From assembly GCA_030388825.1 (NCBI GenBank), contig CP128835.1, positions 3,094,001 through 3,158,000 on the forward strand: DNA of 64,000 nt, in the 5' to 3' direction. Below are positions 1 through 8,955 of the stretch, one piece after another. A program made the translations under genes and the position numbers. The DNA comes from Rossellomorea sp. AcN35-11 (GTDB lineage Bacteria > Bacillota > Bacilli > Bacillales > Bacillaceae_B). Each line of letters opens with the position of its first letter. Within the stretch, counting starts at the first letter, position 1. The notes beneath the pieces were generated by a model. It searched no databases and had not been told where the DNA came from. It saw only the letters and a list, made by a program, of their open reading frames with translations.

Positions 1-410
1 CCGTTGCCATAGAGAGAGTGACAGGACAGTAGAAACCAGGTTCAGATTGGGATAACAGATAGCCCTGGGCATAGGAGTACACATAGTTTCCTTTGTGACC
101 CAAGTCGGGAATGTCCTTATGGATATAGCCGACTATCCCTTTGTTATATGTTTGGTGTACAGTTTTCCGATACCCTTCATTCACCCATATGGAAGAAATT
201 TCTTCACCCAATCGATCATATCTGATCAGCTTTGGCTGCCCGGCACGATCTGTGTGTCCCGCTCGTTCATCTATGTCACCAGCACATAGTTCACCGAAAG
301 AATCCAGCTCCTGATCTGCCCATGTAAAAAAAATTCTCATTCAAATATTGCTTTAGCAACTCCTTGAAATGCGGATCTTCTCGATAAAAGTTTTTAATTT
401 TCTTCATCAT
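1..410 (-). pseudogene. Acyl-CoA dehydrogenase (AidB-like), N-terminal part, frameshifted and cut by window edge
   Basis: Reading the minus strand from ATG at 410 (SD AGGAGG four bases upstream) gives MMKKIKNFYREDPHFKELL, then NENFFYM and a TGA at 291-293. Removing one base from the A8 run at 326-333 restores FFTWADQELDSFGELC, SIWVNEGYRKTVH and SQSEPGFYCPVT, open to base 1. These are typical of the N-terminal domain of AidB-like FAD acyl-CoA dehydrogenases, which oxidise acyl-CoA thioesters to enoyl-CoA. The rest of the gene lies outside the window. The MerR gene just upstream, with a LiuR-like operator, fits a fatty or branched-chain acid catabolic operon. The +1 change in a homopolymer may be a sequencing error rather than a real mutation. 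Confidence 0.8.
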
Positions 411-516
411 TTCACCTCCTGTATTTCCCCGCATAACACTTGTTTCACGTTCTTTTTATACGGTGTAATTTCCTTCAAAAGTACAGGTGTTTTATAAGTT
501 GTCAAACTTGAGATAC

Positions 517-909
517 TCAATTCATTTCCTCCTTTGACTCAATTAATCTATTGACAAATTCATCCCTCAGTTCGACCATTTCTTCTTTCATGACTTCAAG
601 TTCTTCAATAAATGATGTCACCTCCTGAATTCTTCTGTTTCCATATTCAACAGTGCGTTCTAATTGCTTCCTTCCCGTTCGATCATGGTCAAATAGCAGG
701 ACCATCTCTTTGATTTCATCCAAGGAAAATCCAAAACGCTTTCCCCTTAAAATCAACTTAAGTTTGGTAATATCACCATTGGAATAGATCCTCCTTCCGG
801 AATCGCTCCTTTCAGGACGCAATAAATGTAGTTCCTCGTAATACCTTAAGGTACGTGTACTGACGTTAAATTCCTTAGACAATTGAGTAATCGTGTACAT
901 CATCATCAT
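517..909 (-). CDS. MerR-family transcriptional regulator (LiuR-like)
   Basis: 130-residue one-component regulator. Residues 4-75 form the winged helix-turn-helix typical of MerR (YTITQLSKEFNVSTRTLRYYEE, with the RTLRYYE signature). Residues 80-125 form the dimerising coiled coil (EEMVELRDEFVNRL). There is no metal-binding cysteine cluster, so it is not a metal sensor. It sits about 100 bases upstream of the acyl-CoA dehydrogenase on the same strand, as MerR regulators of acyl-CoA catabolic operons do. The dyad at 947-962 in its own promoter region suggests autoregulation. Four consecutive ATG codons (909, 906, 903, 900) make the start ambiguous; an AAAGAG SD favours one of the later ATGs. Confidence 0.85.
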   Translation of the reverse strand: MMMMYTITQLSKEFNVSTRTLRYYEELHLLRPERSDSGRRIYSNGDITKLKLILRGKRFGFSLDEIKEMVLLFDHDRTGRKQLERTVEYGNRRIQEVTSFIEELEVMKEEMVELRDEFVNRLIESKEEMN

Positions 910-946
910 CTCTTTGTTAGAATTTTTCGATACTTCAAGTTTACCA

Positions 947-962
947 TTGACGTTAACGTAAA
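947..962. promoter_or_regulatory. Putative LiuR-type operator
   Basis: TTGACGTTAACGTAAA has a perfect ACGTT/AACGT core and only one mismatch across the 16-base dyad. It lies about 38 bases upstream of the MerR start. From memory it resembles the LiuR operator described for acyl-CoA and branched-chain amino acid catabolic genes. The match is seen in sequence; the regulator assignment is inference. Confidence 0.5.
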
Positions 963-1076
963 GTTCAAGCTTTTTTTGGGAAAGTATTTGGTTCTTTCGG
1001 AGGAGTTCATTTATACATAATCAGAATGCTTTTTTCCATATACTTGTATAAATACTCCGAAGAAGGTGATGGATTG

Positions 1077-2033
1077 GTGCAGAAAGTATTGTTATTTGCG
1101 GACATTGGGATTGATGATACCATTGCTTTGATTTATTCATATCTTAGTGAAGAAATTGAATTGGTCGGGGTTGTTGCGGATTATGGAAATGTTCCAAGAA
1201 AGCGGGCAGTGTCGAGTGTTCACTATCTTATGAAATTATTGAACTTTAAAGATCATATTCCAATTATTGGAGGTGCAGAGGTTCCGATGACTGCAGAGGA
1301 GCCTCAATTTTTCCCTGAAATACATGGGGAATATGGACTTGGGCCGATAAATCCAGGTATGTATGAAGGAGTTATTGAGAATTTCTTTGAAATCATCAGG
1401 CTGATTGAGTGCTATGGGGATAATCTAGTTATTGTAAATATTGGAAGGATGACCTCCCTTGCCAATATGTTCATTTTGTACCAGAGTCTAATGAACAAGG
1501 TGAAAAAGATTTACATCATGGGTGGAGCGTTCTGGGTGCCTGGAAATGTAACAGCTGTCTCTGAAGCTAATTTTCATTCTGATCCCATTGCAGCTAAGAT
1601 TGTATTGACTTATGCAAACAATCTTTCCATCATCCCTCTGAATGTTACAGACCATGCGATCGTAACACCTGATATGGTGGATTACATCGATTATAAAGGG
1701 AAGTCCGAGCTGGTTAAACCTTTATTAGACTACTACTATGGGTTTTATAAAAAGCGAAATCCGTTGATTAAAGGCAGCCCTGTCCACGATGCGATCACCC
1801 TGATGGCCCCAGTCTACGAAGACATGTTCATGTTTCACCAATTACCCGTTCATATCGTCACAGCAAGCACAGGCATCCACCGGGGACAAAGCATAGCAGA
1901 TATAAGACCTTATATTCAATTTGAAGAATCAGCAAAGAAGCATAGAATTGCTTTTTCTTTTGATTATGAGCTTTTTTTCCAACGATTTATGAGCGTGATG
2001 ACCGGAGAATCATTTGAAAGGATAAAGGAATGA
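1077..2033 (+). CDS. Nucleoside hydrolase (IunH family)
   Basis: About 318 residues, the usual length for inosine-uridine preferring nucleoside hydrolases, which cleave the N-glycosidic bond of ribonucleosides to give base and ribose for salvage. The N-terminal metal site appears as ADIGIDDTIAL, a variant of the usual DTDPGxDD in which the DD pair is kept. Other family marks are the MGGAFW segment, NFHSDPIAAKIVL (the N-x-x-x-DPxAA motif) and HDAITLMAPV near the C-terminus, containing the conserved HDA. The open frame extends upstream to 1026, but an AAGGTGAT SD sits just before TTG 1074 and GTG 1077, giving a start that matches the family. The substituted first metal-site residues could mean altered substrate choice. 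Confidence 0.85.
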   Translation: MQKVLLFADIGIDDTIALIYSYLSEEIELVGVVADYGNVPRKRAVSSVHYLMKLLNFKDHIPIIGGAEVPMTAEEPQFFPEIHGEYGLGPINPGMYEGVIENFFEIIRLIECYGDNLVIVNIGRMTSLANMFILYQSLMNKVKKIYIMGGAFWVPGNVTAVSEANFHSDPIAAKIVLTYANNLSIIPLNVTDHAIVTPDMVDYIDYKGKSELVKPLLDYYYGFYKKRNPLIKGSPVHDAITLMAPVYEDMFMFHQLPVHIVTASTGIHRGQSIADIRPYIQFEESAKKHRIAFSFDYELFFQRFMSVMTGESFERIKE

Positions 2034-2059
2034 TCCCTTCAGATAGAAGGCTACACTGG

Positions 2060-2617
2060 CTATTTCCAATCTAAGAGTGTTTTGGAATAAACAATAGGAG
2101 CTTCTACGCAATCCTTGCTATCATCTACCAATTCAATTAAAGCAATTCCAGTAATCTTCCCTTTAATGGTGTCACCTCTTTCTAAACAATGCTTGAAGCC
2201 TTTAGATAACTTATCTGGTGAAAGTTTATTGGCCAATGTACAGTGTGGGATCCAGTTTCCAGGAAGATATAGAGGAACAGCCGATTCGTTGAAATCGCGA
2301 AAGAAATCATGGTGAGAGGAATGGAAGTCAAGAAGTTCTTTCGTCATAGTCGGAGAGAAAAAAAGTGTTCCATAATTCAGAAATGAACCGACTGTATTAA
2401 AGGTTATATCAATCTTTTTCTTGTTTTCATAGTAAGTCTCTAATGCCTGTATGTACCTTTCTTTGTCCAGTTCCTTATAACTTCCCAGTGTGATATGGGG
2501 ACGTGCATCATTGATTTCTTCTTCATAGTAAGAAATGTCTTTGGCAGTTAGTTCCTTCCAAATTTCTTCTATTACCTTTTCCGTTTTTTCATCGAACAGA
2601 GCGATTACCCAGTACAT
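2060..2617 (-). CDS. 2'-5' RNA ligase / 2H phosphoesterase family protein
   Basis: 185 residues with the two HxT motifs of the 2H phosphoesterase superfamily: PHITLG near residue 40 and PHCTLA near residue 125. The two histidines form the active site that opens or forms 2',3'-cyclic phosphate or 2'-5' linkages in RNA; the natural substrate in Bacillaceae is unknown. The ATG at 2617 was chosen because AAAGGTGG lies seven bases upstream; an in-frame ATG six codons earlier lacks a spaced SD. It converges on the nucleoside hydrolase with only 26 bases between stop codons, so the two transcripts probably overlap. Confidence 0.8.
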   Translation of the reverse strand: MYWVIALFDEKTEKVIEEIWKELTAKDISYYEEEINDARPHITLGSYKELDKERYIQALETYYENKKKIDITFNTVGSFLNYGTLFFSPTMTKELLDFHSSHHDFFRDFNESAVPLYLPGNWIPHCTLANKLSPDKLSKGFKHCLERGDTIKGKITGIALIELVDDSKDCVEAPIVYSKTLLDWK

Positions 2618-2781
2618 AGGTAAACCACCTTTCATAGAATTCAGATTTGTGTATAAACACTCTCCTCCCTTCTACTGTAACATACTCCATCCCTGGTTGG
2701 TCCCATTAATGACTATTTACATCTTCATAAGTGAATATCTTACAAATGCGAAAACCTTTCCAATTAGGATAATAAAATCCT

Positions 2782-2810
2782 TTGACATGAATAAGAAAAT
2801 AAGGTAAATT
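2782..2810 (+). promoter_or_regulatory. Sigma A-type promoter of guaC
   Basis: TTGACA at 2782-2787, a 17-base spacer, then TAAATT at 2805-2810, about 63 bases upstream of the guaC ATG. This is close to the vegetative consensus. Confidence 0.6.
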
Positions 2811-2815
2811 ACCAT

Positions 2816-2860
2816 ATGTACGAACGTTTATAAAATCATCAAAGTTTAATATTCGTGTTT
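2816..2860 (+). promoter_or_regulatory. Candidate PurR box pair upstream of guaC
   Basis: Two inverted CGAA elements, ATGTACGAACGTT (2816-2828) and AATATTCGTGTTT (2848-2860), each match 10 of 13 positions of the Bacillus PurR box AWWWCCGAACWWT and its reverse complement. They lie just downstream of the -10. The 19-base gap is longer than the usual 16-17, so this is only a candidate. Known PurR control of B. subtilis guaC (yumD) makes it plausible. Confidence 0.35.
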
Positions 2861-2872
2861 AGGGGTGTAATA

Positions 2873-3856
2873 ATGGAAAATGTATTTGATTACGAAGATA
2901 TTCAATTAATTCCCGCCAAGTGTGTGGTGAATAGCCGTTCCGAGTGTGATACCAGTGTGACCCTTGGCGGCCATACATTTAAGTTACCTGTGGTACCTGC
3001 CAATATGCAGACCATTATTGATGAGAAAATTGCTGTGTATTTAGCTGAAAATAATTATTTTTATATTATGCACCGCTTTGAGCCTGAAAAACGCATTTCA
3101 TTTATAAAGGATATGAAATCCCGTGGCTTCATTTCTTCTATTTCTGTAGGGGTCAAAGAGGAAGAATATTCATTTATAGAGCAATTAGCTGAAGAAAAGC
3201 TGACTCCTGAGTTTATCACGATTGATATCGCACACGGTCATTCCAATGCGGTCATCAACATGATTCAGCACATCAAGAAAAACGTACCGGGAAGCTTTGT
3301 CATTGCAGGTAACGTTGGAACTCCTGAGGCGGTAAGAGAGTTAGAGCATGCGGGTGCTGACGCAACAAAAGTCGGTATAGGACCAGGAAAAGTGTGCATT
3401 ACAAAAATCAAGACGGGCTTTGGAACGGGGGGCTGGCAGCTCGCTGCTCTACGCTGGTGTGCAAAAGCGGCAACTAAACCGATCATCGCTGATGGCGGCA
3501 TCCGCACCCACGGTGATATTGCGAAGTCCATCCGTTTCGGAGCATCCATGGTGATGATCGGTTCCCTGTTTGCGGGCCACGAAGAATCTCCAGGGGACAC
3601 GATTGAAAAAGACGGTAAACTCTTTAAAGAATACTTCGGATCAGCTTCTGAATTCCAAAAAGGAGAGAAGAAGAACGTTGAGGGCAAAAAAATGTACGTT
3701 GAACATAAAGGTTCACTGGATCATACGTTGGTCGAAATGGAACAAGATCTTCAATCTTCTATCTCCTACGCTGGTGGAACAAAGCTTGAAGCCATCAGGA
3801 CAGTTGATTATGTAGTCGTTAAGAATTCCATCTTTAATGGAGACAAAGTGTATTGA
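2873..3856 (+). CDS. guaC: GMP reductase
   Basis: 327 residues, the expected length. It catalyses NADPH-dependent reductive deamination of GMP to IMP in purine interconversion (cytosol). The TIM-barrel IMPDH/GMPR hallmarks are visible: the phosphate/flavin-type loop [13 protein letters not shown] with the catalytic Cys near residue 180, [14 protein letters not shown], and [14 protein letters not shown]. No CBS domains are present, which separates it from IMP dehydrogenase. ATG 2873 follows a GGGGTG SD; an earlier in-frame start at 2855 has none. It has its own promoter, a candidate PurR box pair and a perfect downstream terminator, so it is monocistronic. Confidence 0.97.
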   Translation: MENVFDYEDIQLIPAKCVVNSRSECDTSVTLGGHTFKLPVVPANMQTIIDEKIAVYLAENNYFYIMHRFEPEKRISFIKDMKSRGFISSISVGVKEEEYSFIEQLAEEKLTPEFITIDIAHGHSNAVINMIQHIKKNVPGSFVIAGNVGTPEAVRELEHAGADATKVGIGPGKVCITKIKTGFGTGGWQLAALRWCAKAATKPIIADGGIRTHGDIAKSIRFGASMVMIGSLFAGHEESPGDTIEKDGKLFKEYFGSASEFQKGEKKNVEGKKMYVEHKGSLDHTLVEMEQDLQSSISYAGGTKLEAIRTVDYVVVKNSIFNGDKVY

Positions 3857-3868
3857 ACTCCTTTTATC

Positions 3869-3902
3869 AAAAAAACCGGATACGATCGTATCCGGTTTTT
3901 TT
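3869..3902 (+). terminator. Rho-independent terminator of guaC
   Basis: Perfect palindrome CCGGATACGA/TCGTATCCGG (3876-3895) flanked by seven A and seven T residues; it can work in both directions. Confidence 0.9.
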
Positions 3903-3905
3903 GAT

Positions 3906-3937
3906 GGACGGACCTTATACAGATGACAGGTCCGTCC
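3906..3937. other. Inverted repeat between two terminators
   Basis: GGACGGACCT (3906-3915) pairs with AGGTCCGTCC (3928-3937) around a 12-base loop, with no U-run. It is sandwiched between the guaC terminator and the terminator of the convergent gene. Function unknown. Confidence 0.4.
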
Positions 3938-3951
3938 CTCTATCATTAAAC

Positions 3952-3989
3952 AAAAAAAAAAGACGAACCTGCCCAAGAGGCAGGTTCGT
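3952..3989 (-). terminator. Terminator of the GNAT fusion gene
   Basis: On the minus strand an 11-bp stem (ACGAACCTGCC/GGCAGGTTCGT, 3963-3989) is followed by a U-rich tail encoded by the A9 tract at 3952-3960. It lies directly downstream of the stop at 3996. Confidence 0.9.
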
Positions 3990-3995
3990 GTGATA

Positions 3996-6900
3996 TTAGT
4001 TGAAGCGAATGTTTTGTAGCGGCTTGATTGCTTTAGGAGAGTGAACTTTCCCATAGAAAAGAATGCTTGGTTCTATCACTATGGTTTCTCCTGAAGCTGC
4101 AGACCACTCTTTTGTTGAAGCAATAAGGAGAACCTCTTTATTTAGATACGCTTCTGATCGCTTTCTAGTATTCGAATGGATAAAGGTGAAAGAATCGGAT
4201 TGATCCTCTGATCCAACCATAATATAAGGTGTGTCTCTTAAAACGAATTCCTCTATGCCGGCATAATATTTTTGAAATACTCCCTGTTCAGGAAGTGTAA
4301 CGAAAGTGGAAGTAAGAGTTTCACCGTTTTTGAAAAAAGCCTCCAGATCCAGTTGCTCTTTTGCGTAGGTTCTCCCAGAGGCCTGTTCGATCTCCGCGTA
4401 TACAGCTAAGACTGGTACTTCTGGAAGGGTTAAAGCATATTGGCGGAGAACTACACCCTTCATCTGTTCGTGTTCTTTAAAATCTGTTGTGAGACAGATA
4501 CCTGTCCACTGATGACCATACTGGTCCAACTTGAATACCTGCTTGATATCCGTTTGCTCCTTCAACATGGAATAGGTACTCACCGATTGGAATGCGTATC
4601 GGATTCCTCCCCCCCATGGATTCCACCATGCCCGTGGTCCAGGTTCAGGAAATTGATGATCGAAGACTTCCTTTTCATTGCATACTAATGAAAAAATGCC
4701 AGGATAGTAGTCTGAAGATGCTTTAAACACAAATACACCATTATTCACGGACCATAGATCCCCATCACGCTCAACCATCACTTCACCCGTGCCGTGTACC
4801 AATTGAATAGACTCTACTTCACCTTGTTGAGTCTCGGACTTCAAATATCCATTAAGACTTTTTATTCCTGTATCAGAATTCTCTATTTCTAAATCAATTT
4901 GAGTAAGGGATTCTTCTTTGCTGACTTCCTTGACAAATGTTTCATTTCCGTGTTCTACCGTTAATTTTCCATGAAGGTATGGAGTCATCATGGACCTGAA
5001 TGTGTACCTCATCTTTTCGCCTATGGAAGAAACCACATCTCCCCCTTCCTTTTCAAGGGAATACAGAGGTATCTCCTGCATTTCAGCTGCTCCTTCATCA
5101 CGAACCATTTCTCTCCATCTGGACCAGTTTGTAGAAGTATTAATCCCTACCTGAATCGGTCCTAGACACTTTTCTTCCTGTGCAGAAATCACGTCTATTT
5201 CATATTCAATGGCCAATCGCCAGTCTTCTTTTCTCCCTACGGACCCTTCCGGCCAAGCAAGGCCCATCGTTTCTCCTTCAGTAGAGCGTGTGAATACCCA
5301 GCGTTCACTCATATCTTTGTCTTTGATGTATTCTATAAATGGAACCTGTGACTCATTTCCTACCATGACCCCTTCTTTCTGAGGAATCGCCATTCCTTCG
5401 AAATTCGTAAAGACAGGTTGAGCAAGAAAAAGCTTCTTCTTTTCATTTTCCCCGTTATTGACAACCTCGTGACTGATTTCCACTAACCCATCCCCGTAAA
5501 TCCTAAAATAGGTGTTCAAAAGAAGGGCGGGAAAAGCAAAAGACTCCAATGTGGTTTTAATGACGAATGCTTCTGGAAGCTCGATGTACTCGACAGCACA
5601 CGCTTCTCTTTTAGAAAATTCCTCATGATATGGCTTCCCGAATTTTGGTGTGAAGAACGTGATGGGATCCTGTATGGATCTTGTCGATCCGATTTTAACG
5701 ATATGATTCCTTTTTTCAATCTCTACAAAATTCGGGCCGTTAAAGCCTAGCCAATGCTCGTCTGTTTCCCCGCCAAACTTTGCACCGAAACCTGGCAGCG
5801 CAAGGGTGATTCTCGGACTGAATGCTATCTCTTCCTTCTTTTCTCTTTCTACGACTACTTGAAGATTCAATGATAATAAGCCATTCACCAGTAACCGTAC
5901 GGGTATGGGGATAGATATTCGCTCCTTAACCCCTGTGTTGACATAAATTTCCTGTTTTTCCCATTCAACTATTTTGTTGTGGGGGAAGCTTGATCTTCCA
6001 GGAAGCTTCTTCCTCTAATTGGCTCTCCAAGTCTAGATACAGAACTCCTGCACTCTTTGGTCTCCAGTTCTTTTTTATCGTTCTTAAATGGACCTTCCCT
6101 GCTTGCTTAGGGAACAATCCTAAAGCTAATGGTATCGATTGACCGTCCACTTCAAGATTCACACTGACTGTCGGGTGTTTTTTCCATGGGCTTGGTTCAC
6201 TTGGAGGCATATCAACCGTGACAGGGAATTCTCCCGTCCATTTCTTTTTCACTAATAAAGACTCATTTAATTCATGCTTCACATGAGAGGAAGATATGCC
6301 TGTCATGGAGATTTCTAATGGATTTTCTCTCCGGTTCTCTATGTGGTAGGAGACATGATTTTCTTGCTTTTCGAGAAGCTTAAAGGCTGACAGCTTCATT
6401 TCCACAAGGAAATCCTGTGTTTCGATTAAGCGTATGCTTCGTCCGGTTCTCTCAAATTGAATACGGACGAACTCCTCACCTGCTTGCCACTTATACTCAT
6501 AATACGTATGTTCTTTATCTTTCAAGCCATCAGGCTTGATTTCAATCAAACGTTGACTTGTTTTATACCAATCATGTTTATCGAAAAATGGTTTCAGCCA
6601 CTCAATTTGAAGTACTGTCGGGATAAAGTTCATTAAATGAACCGTATCCTCGCGATCTTCCCAAAAAAAGCCGCATTTTTTGTATAGGGGTACGGCCTTT
6701 GTATTACCCGCCCACGTAAATAAATCCAATCTGGGCCATTTTAATTCAGCAGTTTTTTCGATTGCTTTCATCACAAGTTGTTTACCAATCTTCATGCCGT
6801 GATAGTGGGGATGTACATTAAGGAGTGGAATGTAAAGTGACCCTTCATCTTCTCGATACTCAGATAATCCACAGTAACCAGCCACCTCATCTCCTATCAA

Positions 6901-7077
6901 GGCAATAAACAGATGCAGGTTGGTGGAGTTTGCTTCTTTATCCTTTACGTCTTGTTCTGTTGTGACCACGGAATCTCCACCCCAATTTTCGCGGCTTTCA
7001 TTCCACATTTTTGCTATCCCTTTTGCTAAACCTTCATGATATTCGACGATCTTCACTTGATTCAACGTAGTCTTCAT
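3996..7077 (-). pseudogene. Large GNAT acetyltransferase fusion protein, frameshifted
   Basis: Two adjacent minus-strand frames join into one protein of about 1026 residues if one G is removed from the G5 run at 5981-5985: WKIKLPPQQNS-stop becomes WKIKLPHNKIVEWEKQE and continues unbroken. Residues 1-160 are a GNAT fold (acetyl-CoA site around NVHPHYHGMKIGKQLV; GNTKAVPLYKKCGFFWE). The remaining ~860 residues are a beta-rich extension I cannot assign; part of it (YFRIYGDGLVEISHEV, PRAWWNPWGGGIRYAF) looks like a carbohydrate-related beta-sandwich, but this is a guess. ATG 7077 has AGGAGG five bases upstream. The acetyl acceptor is unknown. The lesion is probably a sequencing overcall. Confidence 0.75.
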
Positions 7078-7091
7078 ATGATCCTCCTGCG

Positions 7092-7157
7092 CTAAGTTTT
7101 TAAGTATAGAACCTCATCCTCATTCATTCTCTTTACGTCACTGACGATTCCGGTCAT
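7092..7157 (-). CDS. Possible 21-residue leader ORF
   Basis: ATG at 7157 is preceded by AAAGGAGG at ideal spacing and encodes MTGIVSDVKRMNEDEVLYLKT, stopping 14 bases before the start of the GNAT fusion gene. The strong SD is the only evidence. It could be a leader peptide or a gene remnant. Confidence 0.3.
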   Translation of the reverse strand: MTGIVSDVKRMNEDEVLYLKT

Positions 7158-7353
7158 CGTCTTCGCCTCCTTTCAAATGATTGGAAAGATTTTCTTCCTC
7201 CATCACAGTTTAAGATGTTATGATGCCCAAGTAAAGAATATTCTGATTAAAAAATATATAATCCACTCCGTAATAGTAATGACTTCGGAATAGAGAATAT
7301 TTTATAGGCGACAGGTTCATCCTACAACTAAAAAGAAGGTTAAGGTGTTGATT

Positions 7354-7686
7354 ATGAAATTTAAACTCTTCATTGTTCTTGGTTTGCTATATAGTGCGAG
7401 TGCTCCCTTTTCTGACTTGAACCCAGGCGTATATGCTCAACAAGAAATTCCCTCATATGCAAAATGGGGAAGTCTGGCAGTGAAAAAGACACAAGAGAAA
7501 TATCCAGATGCTGAAATCGTCGACTATCTTCATATTGGAAAAGAAAATGGATCAAAAGTATCTACGGAGAAATTCAAGCTTTGGCTAAGACGTGGTGAGA
7601 AAGAATTTGGAGTGTTGGTAGATATAGAGTTTGAAACGGATACGGAGAAAATTATCGATATCATGTTCAGGGAAACAGATCGTTAA
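7354..7686 (+). CDS. Secreted DUF3889 (YqzG/YhdC-like) protein
   Basis: 110 residues. An N-terminal signal peptide (KFKLFIVLGLLYSASA, with an Ala-rich cleavage region near residue 28) is followed by a small domain starting IPSYAKWGSLAVKKTQEKYP. That start matches the DUF3889 family (B. subtilis YqzG, YhdC), extracytoplasmic proteins of unknown function. ATG 7354 is preceded by AAGGTG at good spacing; an upstream TTG in frame is less likely. It is a single gene facing away from the GNAT fusion gene. Confidence 0.8.
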   Translation: MKFKLFIVLGLLYSASAPFSDLNPGVYAQQEIPSYAKWGSLAVKKTQEKYPDAEIVDYLHIGKENGSKVSTEKFKLWLRRGEKEFGVLVDIEFETDTEKIIDIMFRETDR

Positions 7687-7821
7687 TCTGCATTAAAAGA
7701 GAAAAAATAAAGTTTTTCATTATAAATGGAAAGGGATGCTGTCAGACTGATTGGTATTGACAGTGAACCTTCCCCTGTTTCATCCATTTCATGAGAATGG
7801 AAAAAACAGCTAAAATTAGGA

Positions 7822-7852
7822 AAGACCTGAAGGGGTTACCCCTCCAGGTCTT
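7822..7852 (-). terminator. Bidirectional hairpin between convergent genes
   Basis: AAGACCTG..AGGGG pairs with CCCCT..CAGGTCTT (one mismatch), between the DUF3889 gene and the small gene at 7871. The U-tail is short in both directions. Confidence 0.5.
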
Positions 7853-7870
7853 CAAATCTGTTCATGTATA

Positions 7871-8050
7871 TTAGCTGATTTTATTCAAAAGTTTTTCTGA
7901 GTGCTGAGACCCCATCTCTGCCACCAAATCGAGTAATTCTGCTTTCGTAGTCTCATCTAGGCCTTTATAAATAAGGAAAGCTTGTGTTGCATCAGAAGTA
8001 ATCAACTTTCGGTATAACTTTGATATCCTTTTACTCCTGTGGGTGTCCAT
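7871..8050 (-). CDS. Small conserved-looking protein (59 residues)
   Basis: The minus strand shows GAGGAGG seven bases before ATG 8050, then MDTHRSKRISKLYRKLI and a mostly helical, charged protein ending QHSEKLLNKIS. There is no signal peptide or membrane segment. I do not recognise the family. The ideal SD, the coding-like composition and the hairpin just downstream support a real gene. Regulation and partners are not visible. Confidence 0.6.
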   Translation of the reverse strand: MDTHRSKRISKLYRKLITSDATQAFLIYKGLDETTKAELLDLVAEMGSQHSEKLLNKIS

Positions 8051-8222
8051 TAGATCCTCCTCTATAAATCCTTTCTATTATTATAATAAATATAGGCTTG
8101 TTTTTTCAATATATTCTTCAAAAATTAATTATGTAACGAAATTGCATCAGCAATATTACACGTTTTCATGTGGGGAACCCTGGAGGAGAGGATAATTTTC
8201 TTAGACCTTTACACGTATATGA

Positions 8223-8427
8223 TCATAAACAACATGAATCAGGTGAAATGGTTCCAAACTCAAGTGCTTCGAGAATGATTTCTTCAGAGAAACCTGTATA
8301 TTGGGAAAGCATTTGAATCGTAATTTTTTGGGATTTACGAGTAGCCTGTTTTTTTGCCATATGTGTTTGATACAAAACAATCGAGTATCTGTCATGTATA
8401 TCAAGCAACGATAGTCACAGCTCCCAT
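8223..8427 (-). pseudogene. Small ORF, probably frameshifted
   Basis: GAGGAGAGAATA lies before ATG 8427 (MGAVTIVA, then TGA). The neighbouring frame continues as LDIHDRYSIVLYQTH, KSQKITIQMLSQYTGFSEE and ILEALEFGTISPDSC, which looks coding. A one-base removal near 8400-8405 gives a 67-residue protein. Family unknown. The shape of the SQYTGFSEEIILEALEFG helix could suit a small HTH-like or Spo0E-like protein, but this is not established. Confidence 0.4.
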
Positions 8428-8654
8428 TATTCTCTCCTCACAAGGTTTCGGGTAAAGGTTAATCTTTATTTACCCAAAGATTCTATTTGAAAACGCATAC
8501 TGAACCGAAAAATTTCAGGTATTCTAAGTTTGTTAAATTTGAATTGGATTACTTTTTTTACCGGACTGGAAACCTCCCCTTATCTGAATTCGCCTTTCCA
8601 TGCTGGATCATGTAAATACTAGGACTTATCCTTTTACCTACTGCAGGAAAAAAG

Positions 8655-8858
8655 CTATTTCTTTGAATTTGCTCTTCTCCTCTTTTGTATCTCCATATGT
8701 ATCACCAGATAAGCCACTCCCATTAACCCAAAAAACCCGAAAATTCCAGCGATAAGACCTTGAAGTGATTTAGTAAACATTGATAAACCCATCATAAAGC
8801 TTAGTCCTACCAAAATGAGAAGGAGCCAATGGGAATATTTAGAGAAGAATTGATTCAT
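8655..8858 (-). CDS. Small two-TM membrane protein
   Basis: 67 residues with two hydrophobic segments (WLLLILVGLSFMMGLSMF and LIAGIFGFFGLMGVAYLVI) and a basic C-terminus (QKRRRANSKK), so both ends are probably cytoplasmic. AGGGGGT lies upstream of the ATG. It follows the TraB-family gene on the same strand, but a hairpin lies between them. No function recognised. Confidence 0.65.
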   Translation of the reverse strand: MNQFFSKYSHWLLLILVGLSFMMGLSMFTKSLQGLIAGIFGFFGLMGVAYLVIHMEIQKRRRANSKK

Positions 8859-8927
8859 AGCCTGGACCCCCTATTCTTTTTATGAAGACATTTTAGCATA
8901 ATATTCCAAGTTTATTAAAGAAATAAA

Positions 8928-8946
8928 GCCATCCAAAATGGATAGC
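8928..8946 (-). terminator. Terminator of the TraB-family gene
   Basis: GCCATCCA/TGGATAGC stem with a 3-base loop immediately downstream of the stop at 8956, followed on the minus strand by a U-rich stretch. Confidence 0.6.
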
Positions 8947-8955
8947 TTTTTCAAT

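Noticed and set aside
95-289. Plus-strand 64-codon frame at the left edge
   Set aside because: It lies opposite the acyl-CoA dehydrogenase reading frame, which carries clear family sequence.
2640-2872. Purine riboswitch upstream of guaC
   Set aside because: No conserved three-way junction sequence found; the region is short and the promoter lies close to the start.
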